64,000 nt of DNA from assembly GCF_003367475.1 (NCBI RefSeq), contig NZ_QRHA01000013.1, positions 1 to 64,000 on the forward strand, in the 5' to 3' direction. The notes beneath the pieces are model-generated. The model saw only the letters and a list, made by a program, of their open reading frames with translations. It made no database searches and was not told where the DNA came from. The position numbers and the translations under genes are program-made. The first letter of the stretch is position 1. Each line of letters begins with the position of its first letter. Shown piece after piece: positions 37,593 through 47,478 of this stretch. Source of the stretch: Alteromonas aestuariivivens (lineage in GTDB: Bacteria > Pseudomonadota > Gammaproteobacteria > Enterobacterales > Alteromonadaceae).

Positions 37593-37853
37593 ATGGAAAT
37601 CACCAAAAGCAACTGCAGTCTGGAACAAAAAGTGGCTCAACTTTCAAAGCGGGAACTTCAGGTTACCCACAAGATTCTGGAAGGGCTGCCCAACAAGTCA
37701 ATTGCCAACCAGCTGTTTATCAGCGAAAGAACGGTAAAATTTCACTGCGCCAATATTTACCGGAAACTGGAAATTCGTAACCGGGCAAGCCTGATGGCGG
37801 TGTATTTCCGGCACCTGTACGAGCCTGCGCTGACAGCATTTATGAACAGATAA
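37593..37853 (+). CDS. HTH-only LuxR-type DNA-binding protein
   Basis: An 86-residue protein consisting almost only of a GerE/LuxR C-terminal helix-turn-helix (LSKRELQVTHKILEGLPNKSIANQL, then SERTVKFHCANIYRKLEIRNRASL). There is no receiver or ligand-binding domain, so it may bind DNA constitutively or be controlled by amount. AGGAG precedes the ATG. It is divergent from the HMG-CoA reductase gene and is a likely local regulator; the 20-base direct repeats between them are candidate sites. Confidence 0.88.
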   Translation: MEITKSNCSLEQKVAQLSKRELQVTHKILEGLPNKSIANQLFISERTVKFHCANIYRKLEIRNRASLMAVYFRHLYEPALTAFMNR

Positions 37854-37928
37854 CGGGCTGACCTGGATTACACAGGACTATGCCGCGGGAATGCCAGCCT
37901 GAAGCCGGAAAGTGACACTGTGATAGCC

Positions 37929-37955
37929 AAAAAAATGGCCGCTAACTGCGGCCAT
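37929..37955 (-). terminator. Rho-independent terminator of hslVU
   Basis: On the minus strand ATGGCCGC pairs with GCGGCCAT around a 5-base loop and runs into TTTTTT. It lies just 3' of hslU. Confidence 0.85.
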
Positions 37956-37969
37956 CTTCTTGTTAAGAA

Positions 37970-39298
37970 CTAGAGAATAAAGCGACTGAGATCTTCGTTT
38001 TCAACCAGTGACTCAAGATGGCTGTTAACGTAGTTATCGTCAATAACAAAGGATTCGCCCTGTTTTTCCGAGGCGCTGAAGGAAATCTCTTCCATCAAGC
38101 GCTCCAAAACCGTATGCAAACGCCGGGCACCAATATTCTCCGTGCGCTCATTGACCTGCCAGGCCGCTTCTGCAATCCGTTGGATACCGGATTCAGTAAA
38201 CTCAACAGACACACCTTCGGTGGCCATTAACGCTCGATACTGCTCCGTCAACGAGGCATTGGGCTCCGTCAAAATGCGTTTAAAGTCAGCCACTTCTAAT
38301 GCAGCCAGTTCCACCCGAATGGGTAAACGGCCCTGCAGTTCCGGGATCAGATCCGAAGGCTTGCTCATCTGGAAAGCCCCAGAAGCAATAAACAGAATGT
38401 GATCGGTTTTTACCATTCCGTGTTTGGTGCTAACGGTAGAACCTTCAACCAGAGGCAGCAAATCCCGTTGCACACCCTCCCGGGACACATCGGCAGAGGT
38501 GTTGCCCTCACGCTTGCAAATCTTGTCGATTTCGTCGATAAACACAATGCCGTGCTGCTCAACCGACTCGATGGCTTTATCTTTCAGATCTTCCTGGTTT
38601 ACCAGCCGGGCAGCCTCTTCTTCAACCAGCAGCTTCTTGGCGTCTTTGATCTTGAGCTTTTTCTTCTTTTTCTGTGAGCCGGACAAATTCTGAAACATGC
38701 TCTGCAACTGGTTGGTCATGTCTTCCATACCAGGAGGTGCCATAATCTCTACACCAACCTGCGGTAACGACACATCTATTTCAATTTCCTTGTCGTCCAA
38801 ATCACCTTCCCGCAGCTTCTTGCGAAAATTCTGACGGGTTCCCCGGTCCTCCACTTCTTCCTTTTGTCCCCAGACATTTTCCGGCGGTGGGATAAGTGCA
38901 TCCAGAATACGCTCTTCCGCCGCTTCTTCTGCCCGATACTTAACTTTGGCCATCTCCCGCTCTTTGGTCATTTTGACAGCGATGTCAGCCAGATCACGGA
39001 TGATTGATTCAACCTCTTTACCGACATAGCCCACTTCGGTAAATTTTGTTGCTTCCACCTTGATAAAAGGCGCATTGGCGAGCTTGGCCAGCCGGCGGGC
39101 AATTTCAGTTTTACCCACGCCCGTTGGGCCGATCATCAGGATGTTCTTGGGAGTCACTTCCTGACGCAACTCTTCGGGAAGTTGCATACGCCGCCAGCGA
39201 TTACGCAATGCAATGGAAACCGCACGTTTTGCGTCCTGTTGACCGATAATATGGCGGTCCAGCTCATGAACAATTTCTCTTGGTGTCATTTCAGACAT
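37970..39298 (-). CDS. hslU: ATP-dependent protease ATPase subunit HslU
   Basis: A 442-residue AAA+ unfoldase that forms hexamers and feeds proteins to HslV. It starts [23 protein letters not shown]. Walker A is [15 protein letters not shown], Walker B is [11 protein letters not shown], and the sensor and arginine-finger region follows with [12 protein letters not shown]. The conserved C-terminal [13 protein letters not shown] tail inserts into HslV. The length is that of E. coli (443). It is transcribed with hslV, 57 bases upstream, and both are expected to be heat-inducible through the sigma-32 promoter ahead of hslV. Confidence 0.98.
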   Translation of the reverse strand: MSEMTPREIVHELDRHIIGQQDAKRAVSIALRNRWRRMQLPEELRQEVTPKNILMIGPTGVGKTEIARRLAKLANAPFIKVEATKFTEVGYVGKEVESIIRDLADIAVKMTKEREMAKVKYRAEEAAEERILDALIPPPENVWGQKEEVEDRGTRQNFRKKLREGDLDDKEIEIDVSLPQVGVEIMAPPGMEDMTNQLQSMFQNLSGSQKKKKKLKIKDAKKLLVEEEAARLVNQEDLKDKAIESVEQHGIVFIDEIDKICKREGNTSADVSREGVQRDLLPLVEGSTVSTKHGMVKTDHILFIASGAFQMSKPSDLIPELQGRLPIRVELAALEVADFKRILTEPNASLTEQYRALMATEGVSVEFTESGIQRIAEAAWQVNERTENIGARRLHTVLERLMEEISFSASEKQGESFVIDDNYVNSHLESLVENEDLSRFIL

Positions 39299-39355
39299 GG
39301 AAAACCCTTTTGTAAACTGGGTACGGAAAAGCCCCTACCCGGGCCTGAGCCCAAA

Positions 39356-39880
39356 TTAATAATCCAACACTTCTACGGTCTGGTTATGGTTGGTGAATAC
39401 ACAGATGTCACCGGCAATACTAAGACTCTTTTCGGCAATCTCACGGGCAGAAAGTTCGGTGTTATTCAGCAGTGCTGTGGCGGCAGCCTGGGCGTACGGT
39501 CCGCCGGAACCAATAGCGATCAGATCCTGTTCCGGTTGTACCACATCACCGTTGCCAGTAATTATGAAAGATGCGGTTTCGTCTGCCACTGCCAGCAGTG
39601 CTTCGAGCCTTCGTAACATACGATCGGTTCGCCAGTCTTTGGCCAGTTCCACAGCAGCCCGGGTAAGATGCCCCTGATGCGCTTCAAGCTTACTTTCAAA
39701 ACGCTCAAACAAAGTAAACGCATCCGCCGTGCCGCCGGCAAATCCGGCTATGACTTTGTTGTGATAAAGACGACGAACCTTTTTTGCGTTGCCCTTCATT
39801 ACAGTATTGCCCAGGGAAACCTGGCCGTCACCTGCCATGACCACCTGATTGTTTCTTCTCACCGATACGATAGTTGTCAC
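39356..39880 (-). CDS. hslV: ATP-dependent protease subunit HslV
   Basis: A 174-residue proteasome-like peptidase that forms a double hexamer. The mature protein starts at the catalytic threonine right after Met ([20 protein letters not shown]), and [16 protein letters not shown] and [16 protein letters not shown] are family signatures. It works with HslU to degrade unfolded proteins and some regulators under heat stress. A stem-loop in the 5' leader and a near-consensus sigma-32 promoter lie upstream, between ftsN and this gene. Confidence 0.98.
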   Translation of the reverse strand: MTTIVSVRRNNQVVMAGDGQVSLGNTVMKGNAKKVRRLYHNKVIAGFAGGTADAFTLFERFESKLEAHQGHLTRAAVELAKDWRTDRMLRRLEALLAVADETASFIITGNGDVVQPEQDLIAIGSGGPYAQAAATALLNNTELSAREIAEKSLSIAGDICVFTNHNQTVEVLDY

Positions 39881-39906
39881 AGAACTCTCCCGATTATGGG
39901 TAACAG

Positions 39907-39928
39907 CCCGGGCAAGCCGTTGCCCGGG
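39907..39928 (-). ncRNA. Stem-loop in the hslV mRNA leader
   Basis: CCCGGGCAA and TTGCCCGGG form a perfect 9-bp stem with a 4-base loop, about 27 bases upstream of the hslV start. A leader stem-loop that stabilises hslVU mRNA is known in E. coli, so this is the likely counterpart. No T-run follows, so a terminator of ftsN is less likely. Confidence 0.6.
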
Positions 39929-39952
39929 GCTAAATTAAATTCGATGAAGCTA

Positions 39953-39980
39953 AAGTGGGGGGGCATGCGGGATTTTCAAG
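39953..39980 (-). promoter_or_regulatory. Sigma-32 heat-shock promoter of hslVU
   Basis: The minus strand reads CTTGAAA (39980-39974), then 13 bases, then CCCCACTT (39960-39953). The consensus is CTTGAAA with 11-16 bases to CCCCATNT, so only one base differs. It lies between the ftsN stop and hslV start, giving a leader of about 65 bases. Confidence 0.8.
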
Positions 39981-40031
39981 CCCCGCGTAAATGCCAATTT
40001 GCCTCCGGTTTAGTGAAACCCGGATTGAGGT

Positions 40032-40610
40032 TTAGAGATTCCAATACCAGATTTGGCAATCAGAGATGTTCACCTTGCGCAGTGTATGTTTGGCTCGTTC
40101 TGCGTCGCGTTTGGAGTCGAATGGCCCCAGGATCACCCTGAACCAGTCACCGCTGGTTCCTGAACTCAGGCGGATCTGTGCTTCCAGACCCTGGAAAGCA
40201 ATTTTGGCTTTCATTTCATCGGCCTGCGCACGAGTTCGGAACGAAGCACATTGCAACAGATAGCGCTTGTCAGACTGCTCCAGTTCTTCCACTTCCACTT
40301 CCACCTCGTAACCCGGCAGAGTTTTGATGTATTCCCACTCCTCTTCAGGCAGTTCAGGTAATTCTTCCTGCTGCGGCGCCTGAGTAATGGACGCTGGGGC
40401 ATCCGCCTGTGTCCTGGAAGCCCCATTAATCGACCACAAAAAGTATCCCAGGCCCGATGCCAGCAACAATACAACCACTAACCTCATCCACGGAACGGGA
40501 GGCCGGGCCGGCCCTGTGTTCCGTGGCGATTGTCTGGACTTAGTCTGTGGCTTTCTTTTATTTTTATTTTGTGGCGCACGACCACGAGAAACATAATCAC
40601 GTTGAGCCAT
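40032..40610 (-). CDS. ftsN: Cell division protein FtsN (SPOR domain)
   Basis: A 192-residue division protein with the FtsN-like start MAQRDYVSRG, a basic cytoplasmic tail, one membrane helix at about residues 42-60, a periplasmic linker with acidic ELPEEEWEY, and a C-terminal SPOR domain that binds denuded peptidoglycan (YLLQCASFRTRAQADEMKAK through GPFDSKRDAERAKHTLRK). It is shorter than E. coli FtsN (319), mostly in the linker. The position between priA and hslVU is the conserved location of ftsN. Confidence 0.9.
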   Translation of the reverse strand: MAQRDYVSRGRAPQNKNKRKPQTKSRQSPRNTGPARPPVPWMRLVVVLLLASGLGYFLWSINGASRTQADAPASITQAPQQEELPELPEEEWEYIKTLPGYEVEVEVEELEQSDKRYLLQCASFRTRAQADEMKAKIAFQGLEAQIRLSSGTSGDWFRVILGPFDSKRDAERAKHTLRKVNISDCQIWYWNL

Positions 40611-40727
40611 ATACGGGCACTCATTCCCATTTGAATACTAATCGGATTTTTGCGCTGCCAAGTGTAACCGGAACACTCGCAAATTGCTGCTTACTCTTTC
40701 AGCAACGAAGCATCTTTAACACTCCAG

Positions 40728-42896
40728 CTAGCTAAAATCCGTCGGGTCCACATCGACCGACCAGCGCACTCGAGCTGCCAGTGGCAGAGCTGTGACAGCA
40801 GGCAGACACCGATGCAGTAAACGATGCAAAGGCCCGCGTTGACCGGATTGCAATATTAATATAAAACGGAATCGTCCCTGGCGCTTTTCCAGCAATGAGG
40901 GCATGGGCCCCAGGCGCTGCACCTCAGCTTCGCCATCGGTCAGACTCCGCACTTGGCACAGGAAATCATAGGCCTGCTCTGCCTGAATGGCCTCGGCCCG
41001 AAAAGCAACCTGGGACTGAAATGGGGGCAGACCTGAACACTGCCGCTCAAGCAAACCGTGACGGGCAAAATGAGCATACCCGTTATTGACCAGATCCTGC
41101 AACAAGGGATGCTGGGGATTGTGTGTCTGCAGCCACATCTCCCCGGGCTTGCTGGCTCTTCCAGCACGGCCTGCCAGTTGGGTTACCAGTTGCGCAAGCT
41201 TTTCAGCCGCACGAAAGTCCGCACTAAAAAGCGCCCCATCGCAATCCACCACCACTACCAGGGTAACGTGGGGAAAGTGATGGCCCTTAGAAAGGATCTG
41301 TGTCCCTATCAACAGCTGGAATTTCTGCTGGTTGATGGCCTCCAGAATACCATCCAGCTTGTCCTTGCCTCTCACCGAATCACTGTCAATGCGCACTTGC
41401 GGCGCATTGGGGAACAACCGGCTCAGCCCCTGCTCCAGTTGCTCAGTGCCAACTCCGGCGGTGACCAGTTCGTTACTATGGCAATGACCACACTGCCGGG
41501 GGACTGGTTTTACCGCACCACAGTGGTGGCAATGCAGCCGCTGGTGAGCACGGTGCACAGTAAACGGTCGTTCACATCTCTGGCAGGTAACGGTATCGCC
41601 ACAATGGTGGCACAATAATGCTGGCGCATACCCCCGACGGTTCACAAACACCAGTACTTGGTTGCCCTGCTCCAGATGCTGGCGCATCACTGTCAGCATT
41701 CCCTCCGCAAGGCCATAATTAATAGGCTGGTCACGAATATCGAGTATATGCTGTCTCGTGGTCTGAGCTCCGCCTGCACGCCTGGTAAGTTGCAGGTGCC
41801 CGTACCTTTTGGTCAACGCATTGTTGAGGGATTCCAGCGAGGGCGTCGCAGAACCCAGCACCAGCGGTAAATTCTCAGCCTGCGCACGCCTTACCGCCAG
41901 ATCACGGGCGTGATAGCGCAACCCGTCCTGTTGCTTGAACGACTCATCATGCTCTTCATCCACAATCAGCATGCCCGGCCGGCACAATGGCGTGAATATC
42001 GCTGAGCGGGTCCCAATAATAATTCCAAGCTCTCCATCTTTTGCCTGCTGCCAGACTCTGAGACGAGCACTGTCACTAAGCTGAGAATGCAGCACTCCCA
42101 CTTCGATGCCAAACCGGTTTCGAAACCGGTTCACCGTTTGTGGAGTGAGGCCGATTTCCGGCACCAGAATGAGCACCTGTTTGCCCGACTTGAGAACCGG
42201 TTCAATGGCTTGCAGGTACACTTCCGTTTTGCCACTTCCGGTCACGCCTTCCAGCAAAAAAGGAGCAAAACGATTGGCCGACTGGTTTATGGCGGTAATA
42301 GCCAGCGCCTGTTCGCTATCCGGAACAGGTTGGCCATTTGGATTGAGATTCTGTTGCCAGTCCTGCGGCTCAACAGCCTTATCAAACGCAACAATAAGCT
42401 GTTTTTCAAGCAAGGCATTAATCACTGCCGGGGAAAAACTGGCTTTGAGTTGCACTGCATTTTGAGCGCCGTCGCGCAGATGCTCCAGACAGGCGAGTTG
42501 TCTGTGAGCCCGCTTTAGCGCTGTACGTTGTTCGGCCAGCTCGCAGTTCAACCGATAGCAGGTTTCCGGTTCAGGTTCACAGGGCACCCCCTGGCGCAGT
42601 TTTACCGGTAACATGGTATGCAGCACCTCGCCCACAGGATGGTGATAATATTGTGACAGCCACAGCCCCAGCCTTAGAAGGGTGCCGTTCAGTACCGGAT
42701 GTTCATCAAGAATTTCAGCAATGTCTTTGAGCTTGCCCGATGCTTGCACTGCCGACGCCTCTCCTACCACAATGCCAACCAGGCGGCGATTTCCAAATGG
42801 CACCAACACCCTTACCCCCGGCTGCAATTTAATGGGAGCCCGGTAGGTAAAAGATTGTCGAAGCGGAACGGGAACGGCTACGTCTGTCAGTACCAT
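40728..42896 (-). CDS. priA: Primosomal protein N' (replication restart helicase PriA)
   Basis: A 722-residue superfamily 2 helicase that reloads the replisome at stalled forks. The N-terminal 3'-DNA-binding domain starts VLTDVAVPVPLRQSFTY. Walker A is EGVTGSGKTEVYLQA and the DEEH box is IVDEEHDESFKQQDG. Zinc-binding cysteines run through CHHCGDTVTCQRCERPF and CHHCGAVKPVPRQCGHC, and the C-terminal helicase motif has GTQILSKGHHFPHVT. The ATG at 42896 was chosen because it fits the family N-terminus; an in-frame TTG at 42935 would add 13 residues. It is divergent from rpmE, as in E. coli. Confidence 0.96.
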   Translation of the reverse strand: MVLTDVAVPVPLRQSFTYRAPIKLQPGVRVLVPFGNRRLVGIVVGEASAVQASGKLKDIAEILDEHPVLNGTLLRLGLWLSQYYHHPVGEVLHTMLPVKLRQGVPCEPEPETCYRLNCELAEQRTALKRAHRQLACLEHLRDGAQNAVQLKASFSPAVINALLEKQLIVAFDKAVEPQDWQQNLNPNGQPVPDSEQALAITAINQSANRFAPFLLEGVTGSGKTEVYLQAIEPVLKSGKQVLILVPEIGLTPQTVNRFRNRFGIEVGVLHSQLSDSARLRVWQQAKDGELGIIIGTRSAIFTPLCRPGMLIVDEEHDESFKQQDGLRYHARDLAVRRAQAENLPLVLGSATPSLESLNNALTKRYGHLQLTRRAGGAQTTRQHILDIRDQPINYGLAEGMLTVMRQHLEQGNQVLVFVNRRGYAPALLCHHCGDTVTCQRCERPFTVHRAHQRLHCHHCGAVKPVPRQCGHCHSNELVTAGVGTEQLEQGLSRLFPNAPQVRIDSDSVRGKDKLDGILEAINQQKFQLLIGTQILSKGHHFPHVTLVVVVDCDGALFSADFRAAEKLAQLVTQLAGRAGRASKPGEMWLQTHNPQHPLLQDLVNNGYAHFARHGLLERQCSGLPPFQSQVAFRAEAIQAEQAYDFLCQVRSLTDGEAEVQRLGPMPSLLEKRQGRFRFILILQSGQRGPLHRLLHRCLPAVTALPLAARVRWSVDVDPTDFS

Positions 42897-43160
42897 ACTG
42901 TTTTGATTCAATACCACATTGTTAATTGAGCCCAAAGTCTCTGTTTAAGCCGGGGAACGCTGTTCGGACACAACAGCCATCTGTGCGCAAACCATGCTCA
43001 AATAATCACCACAAAGCCCTTGATCGGAAAGGCATCATACATTAATATGCGCGCCTCTTTACGGCAAGGCCGGAAACCGGACTTGCATTGAACTTAAGTT
43101 GCGTATGGTGTTCAGCTTCGGGCTGGATAGCGATACGGCCTTATTTTTTTGAGGTAATCC

Positions 43161-43373
43161 ATGAAACAAGGTATCCACCCGGAATACAACGAAATTACTG
43201 CATCATGTTCTTGCGGTAACGAAATCAAAGTGCGCTCAACCATGGGCAAAGACATCAATTTGGACGTATGTTCAAGCTGTCACCCGTTCTACACTGGTAA
43301 GCAACGTAACGTTGACACCGGTGGTCGTGTTGACCGCTTCAAGAAGCGTTTCGGTGCACTGGGCAAAAAATAA
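43161..43373 (+). CDS. rpmE: 50S ribosomal protein L31 (zinc-binding, type A)
   Basis: A 70-residue ribosomal protein starting [21 protein letters not shown]. Four cysteines at about positions 16, 18, 37 and 40 form the zinc ribbon, so this is the C+ form used under zinc-replete conditions. A GAGG ribosome site precedes the ATG. It is divergent from priA and followed by a perfect terminator. Confidence 0.98.
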   Translation: MKQGIHPEYNEITASCSCGNEIKVRSTMGKDINLDVCSSCHPFYTGKQRNVDTGGRVDRFKKRFGALGKK

Positions 43374-43391
43374 GCCTCGTCCCGATTCGTC

Positions 43392-43419
43392 AAAAAAGCG
43401 CCTTTTCGGCGCTTTTTTT
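43392..43419 (+). terminator. Rho-independent terminator of rpmE
   Basis: GCGCC and GGCGC pair around TTTTC, flanked by six A and seven T residues. It lies 18 bases after the stop. Confidence 0.92.
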
Positions 43420-43814
43420 GTGTCTGCCTCAAAATACATTTCAGCTATACCCCCTTCATCACTCATAACTCTTATAAATGATGAACATTGCGATACAGCG
43501 TTAGATGAGCGGCACTGGAATGGCTACATTATTTGTTAGAGCGAATGACAACAGGTACTCACCCAGGCGGTGCGTCTGCCGGTTGTGTATGACTTAAAAC
43601 CGAACGGTCTAAGATGCGTCCCCCTGATCAGATATGCTCGGTGAATGCTGCATGGTACAGTGTGTATGGGCTAAGGTTAGTAAAAAACTGCCCTGGATTT
43701 TTTCCTGCCTGCATGCCCCGGTAAGCTCAACTGACCTTACCCGATGTCTGTTCGGCCCAGTCAGGCTGGCAGCGCAGACGTATGTACCCTACACAATAAA
43801 GGACACTTGCAATA
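43420..43814. other. Intergenic region upstream of the malic enzyme gene
   Basis: About 395 bases between the rpmE terminator and the malic enzyme gene. It should contain that gene's promoter. I see no gene, clear repeat or recognisable operator; the short frames here lack a ribosome site and family resemblance. Confidence 0.5.
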
Positions 43815-45056
43815 ATGTCAGACTTAAGACAACGCGCCCTCGACTATCACGCCCACCCCACGCCGGGAAAAATACGTGTTGAACTGTCCAAGCCCGCCGA
43901 CAGTGTCGACGACCTGGCGCTCGCATACAGCCCTGGAGTAGCAGAGCCGGTCCGGGAGATTGCCGAAGACCCTGATGCCGCCTACCGTTATACCGCCAAA
44001 GGAAATATGGTTGCGGTTATCAGCAATGGCACGGCCATTCTTGGCCTGGGTAATCTGGGCCCGCTGGCTTCCAAGCCGGTTATGGAGGGCAAAGCCCTGC
44101 TGTTCAAACGCTTTGCCGGTCTGGATGCCATCGACATTGAAGTAAAACACCGTACAACGGAAGAATTCATCAATACCGTAGCAAACATCGCCGATACATT
44201 CGGCGGCATCAACCTGGAAGATATCAAAGCCCCGGAATGCTTTGAAATTGAGCAGGAACTGATAAAACGCTGCAAGATCCCGGTGTTTCATGATGACCAG
44301 CACGGCACGGCCATTGTTACCGCAGCGGGCATGCTGAATGCGCTCGAGATTCAGGGCAAGCAGGTAGAAAAAGCCAAAATAGTGTGCATGGGCGCCGGTG
44401 CTGCTGCTGTAGCTTGCATGGAGTTGCTGATAAAATGCGGTGCCCAGCGTGAACGCATTTATATGCTCGACCGCAAAGGAGTGATCCACACCCGCCGCGA
44501 TGACCTGACCGAACACAAAAAGCTGTTCGCCAACAATACCGACAAACGCACACTGGAAGATGTGATGGACGGTGCAGACATTTTTGTTGGCGTTTCCGGC
44601 CCTGATGTATTACCGCCAGAAACACTTAAACTCATGGCTGATAACCCGATTGTGTTTGCCTGCTCCAACCCTGATCCGGAGATTAAACCGGAGCTGGCAC
44701 ATGAAGTGCGTTCCGATCTAATTATGGCAACCGGCCGCTCCGATTACCCCAATCAGGTAAACAATGTACTGTGTTTCCCGTTCATTTTCAGAGGGGCACT
44801 GGATGTGCGGGCAACAGCGATCAACGACGAAATGAAAGTTGCTGCGGTTGAAGCATTGCGGGCCATTTCAAAAGAGCCGGTACCTGAGCAGGTACTAAAA
44901 GCAAGCAACTGCACATCACTGGAATTTGGTAAGCATTACATCATCCCCAAACCGATGGATCCGCGTTTGTGCGAGCGCATTGCGCGAGCTGTGGCACAGG
45001 CTGCTATTGATTCGGGTGTGGCACGCCTGGAGAGTCTGCCACCACAATACGGTTAG
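43815..45056 (+). CDS. Malate dehydrogenase (oxaloacetate-decarboxylating), malic enzyme
   Basis: A 413-residue short malic enzyme that turns malate into pyruvate and CO2 while reducing NAD(P). It starts MSDLRQRALDYHAHPTPGKI, with conserved LALAYSPGVAEPVREI, the catalytic region IKAPECFEIEQEL, the metal site VFHDDQHGTAIVTAAG and nucleotide fold VCMGAGAAAVACMELL. It lacks the C-terminal phosphotransacetylase-like domain of E. coli MaeB. AGGA precedes the ATG. A bidirectional hairpin separates it from convergent metJ. Confidence 0.94.
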   Translation: MSDLRQRALDYHAHPTPGKIRVELSKPADSVDDLALAYSPGVAEPVREIAEDPDAAYRYTAKGNMVAVISNGTAILGLGNLGPLASKPVMEGKALLFKRFAGLDAIDIEVKHRTTEEFINTVANIADTFGGINLEDIKAPECFEIEQELIKRCKIPVFHDDQHGTAIVTAAGMLNALEIQGKQVEKAKIVCMGAGAAAVACMELLIKCGAQRERIYMLDRKGVIHTRRDDLTEHKKLFANNTDKRTLEDVMDGADIFVGVSGPDVLPPETLKLMADNPIVFACSNPDPEIKPELAHEVRSDLIMATGRSDYPNQVNNVLCFPFIFRGALDVRATAINDEMKVAAVEALRAISKEPVPEQVLKASNCTSLEFGKHYIIPKPMDPRLCERIARAVAQAAIDSGVARLESLPPQYG

Positions 45057-45077
45057 CCGACAGCAAACCTGAATACA

Positions 45078-45099
45078 AACGCGGGCCGAAGCCCGCGTT
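45078..45099. terminator. Bidirectional terminator between malic enzyme gene and metJ
   Basis: AACGCGGGC and GCCCGCGTT form a perfect 9-bp stem closed by CGAA. It lies between two convergent stops. Confidence 0.75.
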
Positions 45100-45127
45100 C
45101 GTTCGAATATACCGAAGGCCCATTTTT

Positions 45128-45445
45128 TTACTCTTCCTCCGACTCCGCTTCAATCCCCATCGCATGCATTATTTCGCGGGCTTGCGCTGGAATGCGATTC
45201 GGGTTGTCCTTGCGTAAATCGTCATCGTTAGGCAGTGGCTGGCCAGTAAAGGCGTGCAAAAACGCTTCACACAGCAACTCTGAATTAGTGGCGTGACGTA
45301 AGTTATTGATCTGTCTCCGGGTACGCTCATCGGTGAGTACCTTGAGCACATTGATCGGGATAGATACCGTAACCTTCTTAACCTGCTCACTCTTTTTGCC
45401 GTGCTCGGCGTAAGGGTGTATGTACTTACCGTTCCATTCTGCCAT
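45128..45445 (-). CDS. metJ: Methionine repressor MetJ
   Basis: A 105-residue ribbon-helix-helix repressor that uses S-adenosylmethionine as corepressor. The DNA-contact strand is in [23 protein letters not shown], followed by [27 protein letters not shown]. The start at 45445 gives exactly the E. coli length; an in-frame frame to 45496 runs over the promoter. It is divergent from metF, with tandem Met boxes between the two, so it probably represses both. Confidence 0.97.
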   Translation of the reverse strand: MAEWNGKYIHPYAEHGKKSEQVKKVTVSIPINVLKVLTDERTRRQINNLRHATNSELLCEAFLHAFTGQPLPNDDDLRKDNPNRIPAQAREIMHAMGIEAESEEE

Positions 45446-45532
45446 TGGATTTCTCGGACTACTGTTTCCTAAGTTATAAACAGAAATTCTAAACAATGTG
45501 GCGAAAAGGTCAATTGAGCAGTGTAAACCGCT

Positions 45533-45576
45533 TGACGTCTAGACATATATTCCGTAGTTTAGACGTCTAAACGTCC
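45533..45576. promoter_or_regulatory. Tandem Met boxes (MetJ operators)
   Basis: The MetJ consensus is AGACGTCT. A perfect copy is at 45561-45568, directly followed by AAACGTCC (45569-45576). TGACGTCT (45533-45540, seven of eight matches) is followed by AGACATAT. Paired 8-base boxes are how MetJ dimers bind cooperatively. The sites lie 18-60 bases before the metF start. Confidence 0.88.
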
Positions 45577-45590
45577 ATTAGAGTGAGTAA

Positions 45591-46478
<888 letters not shown>

Positions 46479-46591
46479 GACCACGGCGCACCCTGCATCC
46501 ACAAGGAACGTTTCAGCAAAAAGCGTTTGCCCTGCCAGGCCAAGCAGTTACACTTGCACAAAGTAAGGGTAATCGTTAAAAGGAATCGCGG

Positions 46592-47476
46592 GTGTTGGAC
46601 ATCAACTGGAAGGAACTCTGGTCTCAAACCTGGCCTCGCATTCGCAGGTTCAGCAAGGTGTTTGTTGCCCGTTGCCGCAGCGACAACATTGCCGTGTCTG
46701 CAGGCCATCTTGCCTACGTCACCCTGTTGTCGCTAGTACCCTTTATCATGGTGACCTTCACCATCATGTCTGCATTTCCCGTATTTGCTCAAGCCCGCAG
46801 CAAACTGGAGCACTTCATTTTCAACAATTTTGTTCCTACAGCCAGCGATGTGGTGCATCAGTACATCGGGGATTTTGTCGGCAATGCCTCAGAAATGGGT
46901 GCCATTGGTATTCTGTCGTTGCTGTTTGTAGCTTTATTATTGATTTCCAACGTCGATAAGACGTTAAACCGGATTTGGCGTACCCCCAGCGATCGCCCTG
47001 CCGTGTATACCTTCGCCATTTACTGGATGGTCATAACCCTTGGGCCCCTGCTGATGGGCTCGAGTGTGGTAGTCAGTTCCTATCTGGTCGGGCTAGCGAC
47101 ATTTGCCGAAGAATACACCCCCGGGCTGGGCACGTTTCTGCTCAAGCTGGTGCCCAGTTTTACCGCTTTTACGGCGTTTATTATTTTGTACATGCTGGTT
47201 CCGAATCGCCATGTGAGAGCCTCGCGGGCCCTCTCCGGAGCCCTGCTCGCAACCATCCTGTTCGAAGTGACCAAGAAAGGGTTTGCGCTCTACATCACCA
47301 ACTTTCCGTCCTACCAGATCATTTACGGTGCACTGGCAGTGGTCCCCATTCTGTTTCTGTGGGTGTATATTTCGTGGATCATTGTACTGCTGGGAGCAGA
47401 ATTTACCTGTAGCCTGGCAGACGCCTTTGACGAACAGGTAACAGAACAGGACCCCCGGGACCTGCCCACAGAATAA
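46592..47476 (+). CDS. yihY: YihY/BrkB family inner-membrane protein
   Basis: A 294-residue polytopic protein (YihY, formerly annotated RNase BN in error). It has an N-terminal RRFSKVFVARCRSDNIAVSAGHLAYVTLLSLVPF-type signature, six hydrophobic segments and the conserved LFLWVYISWIIVLLGAEF block near the C-terminus. The function is not settled; a transport or envelope role is likely. The GTG start at 46592 is supported by AGGA eight bases upstream. It shares its neighbourhood (dtd, yiiD) with E. coli. Confidence 0.9.
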   Translation: MLDINWKELWSQTWPRIRRFSKVFVARCRSDNIAVSAGHLAYVTLLSLVPFIMVTFTIMSAFPVFAQARSKLEHFIFNNFVPTASDVVHQYIGDFVGNASEMGAIGILSLLFVALLLISNVDKTLNRIWRTPSDRPAVYTFAIYWMVITLGPLLMGSSVVVSSYLVGLATFAEEYTPGLGTFLLKLVPSFTAFTAFIILYMLVPNRHVRASRALSGALLATILFEVTKKGFALYITNFPSYQIIYGALAVVPILFLWVYISWIIVLLGAEFTCSLADAFDEQVTEQDPRDLPTE

Positions 47477-47478
47477 GC

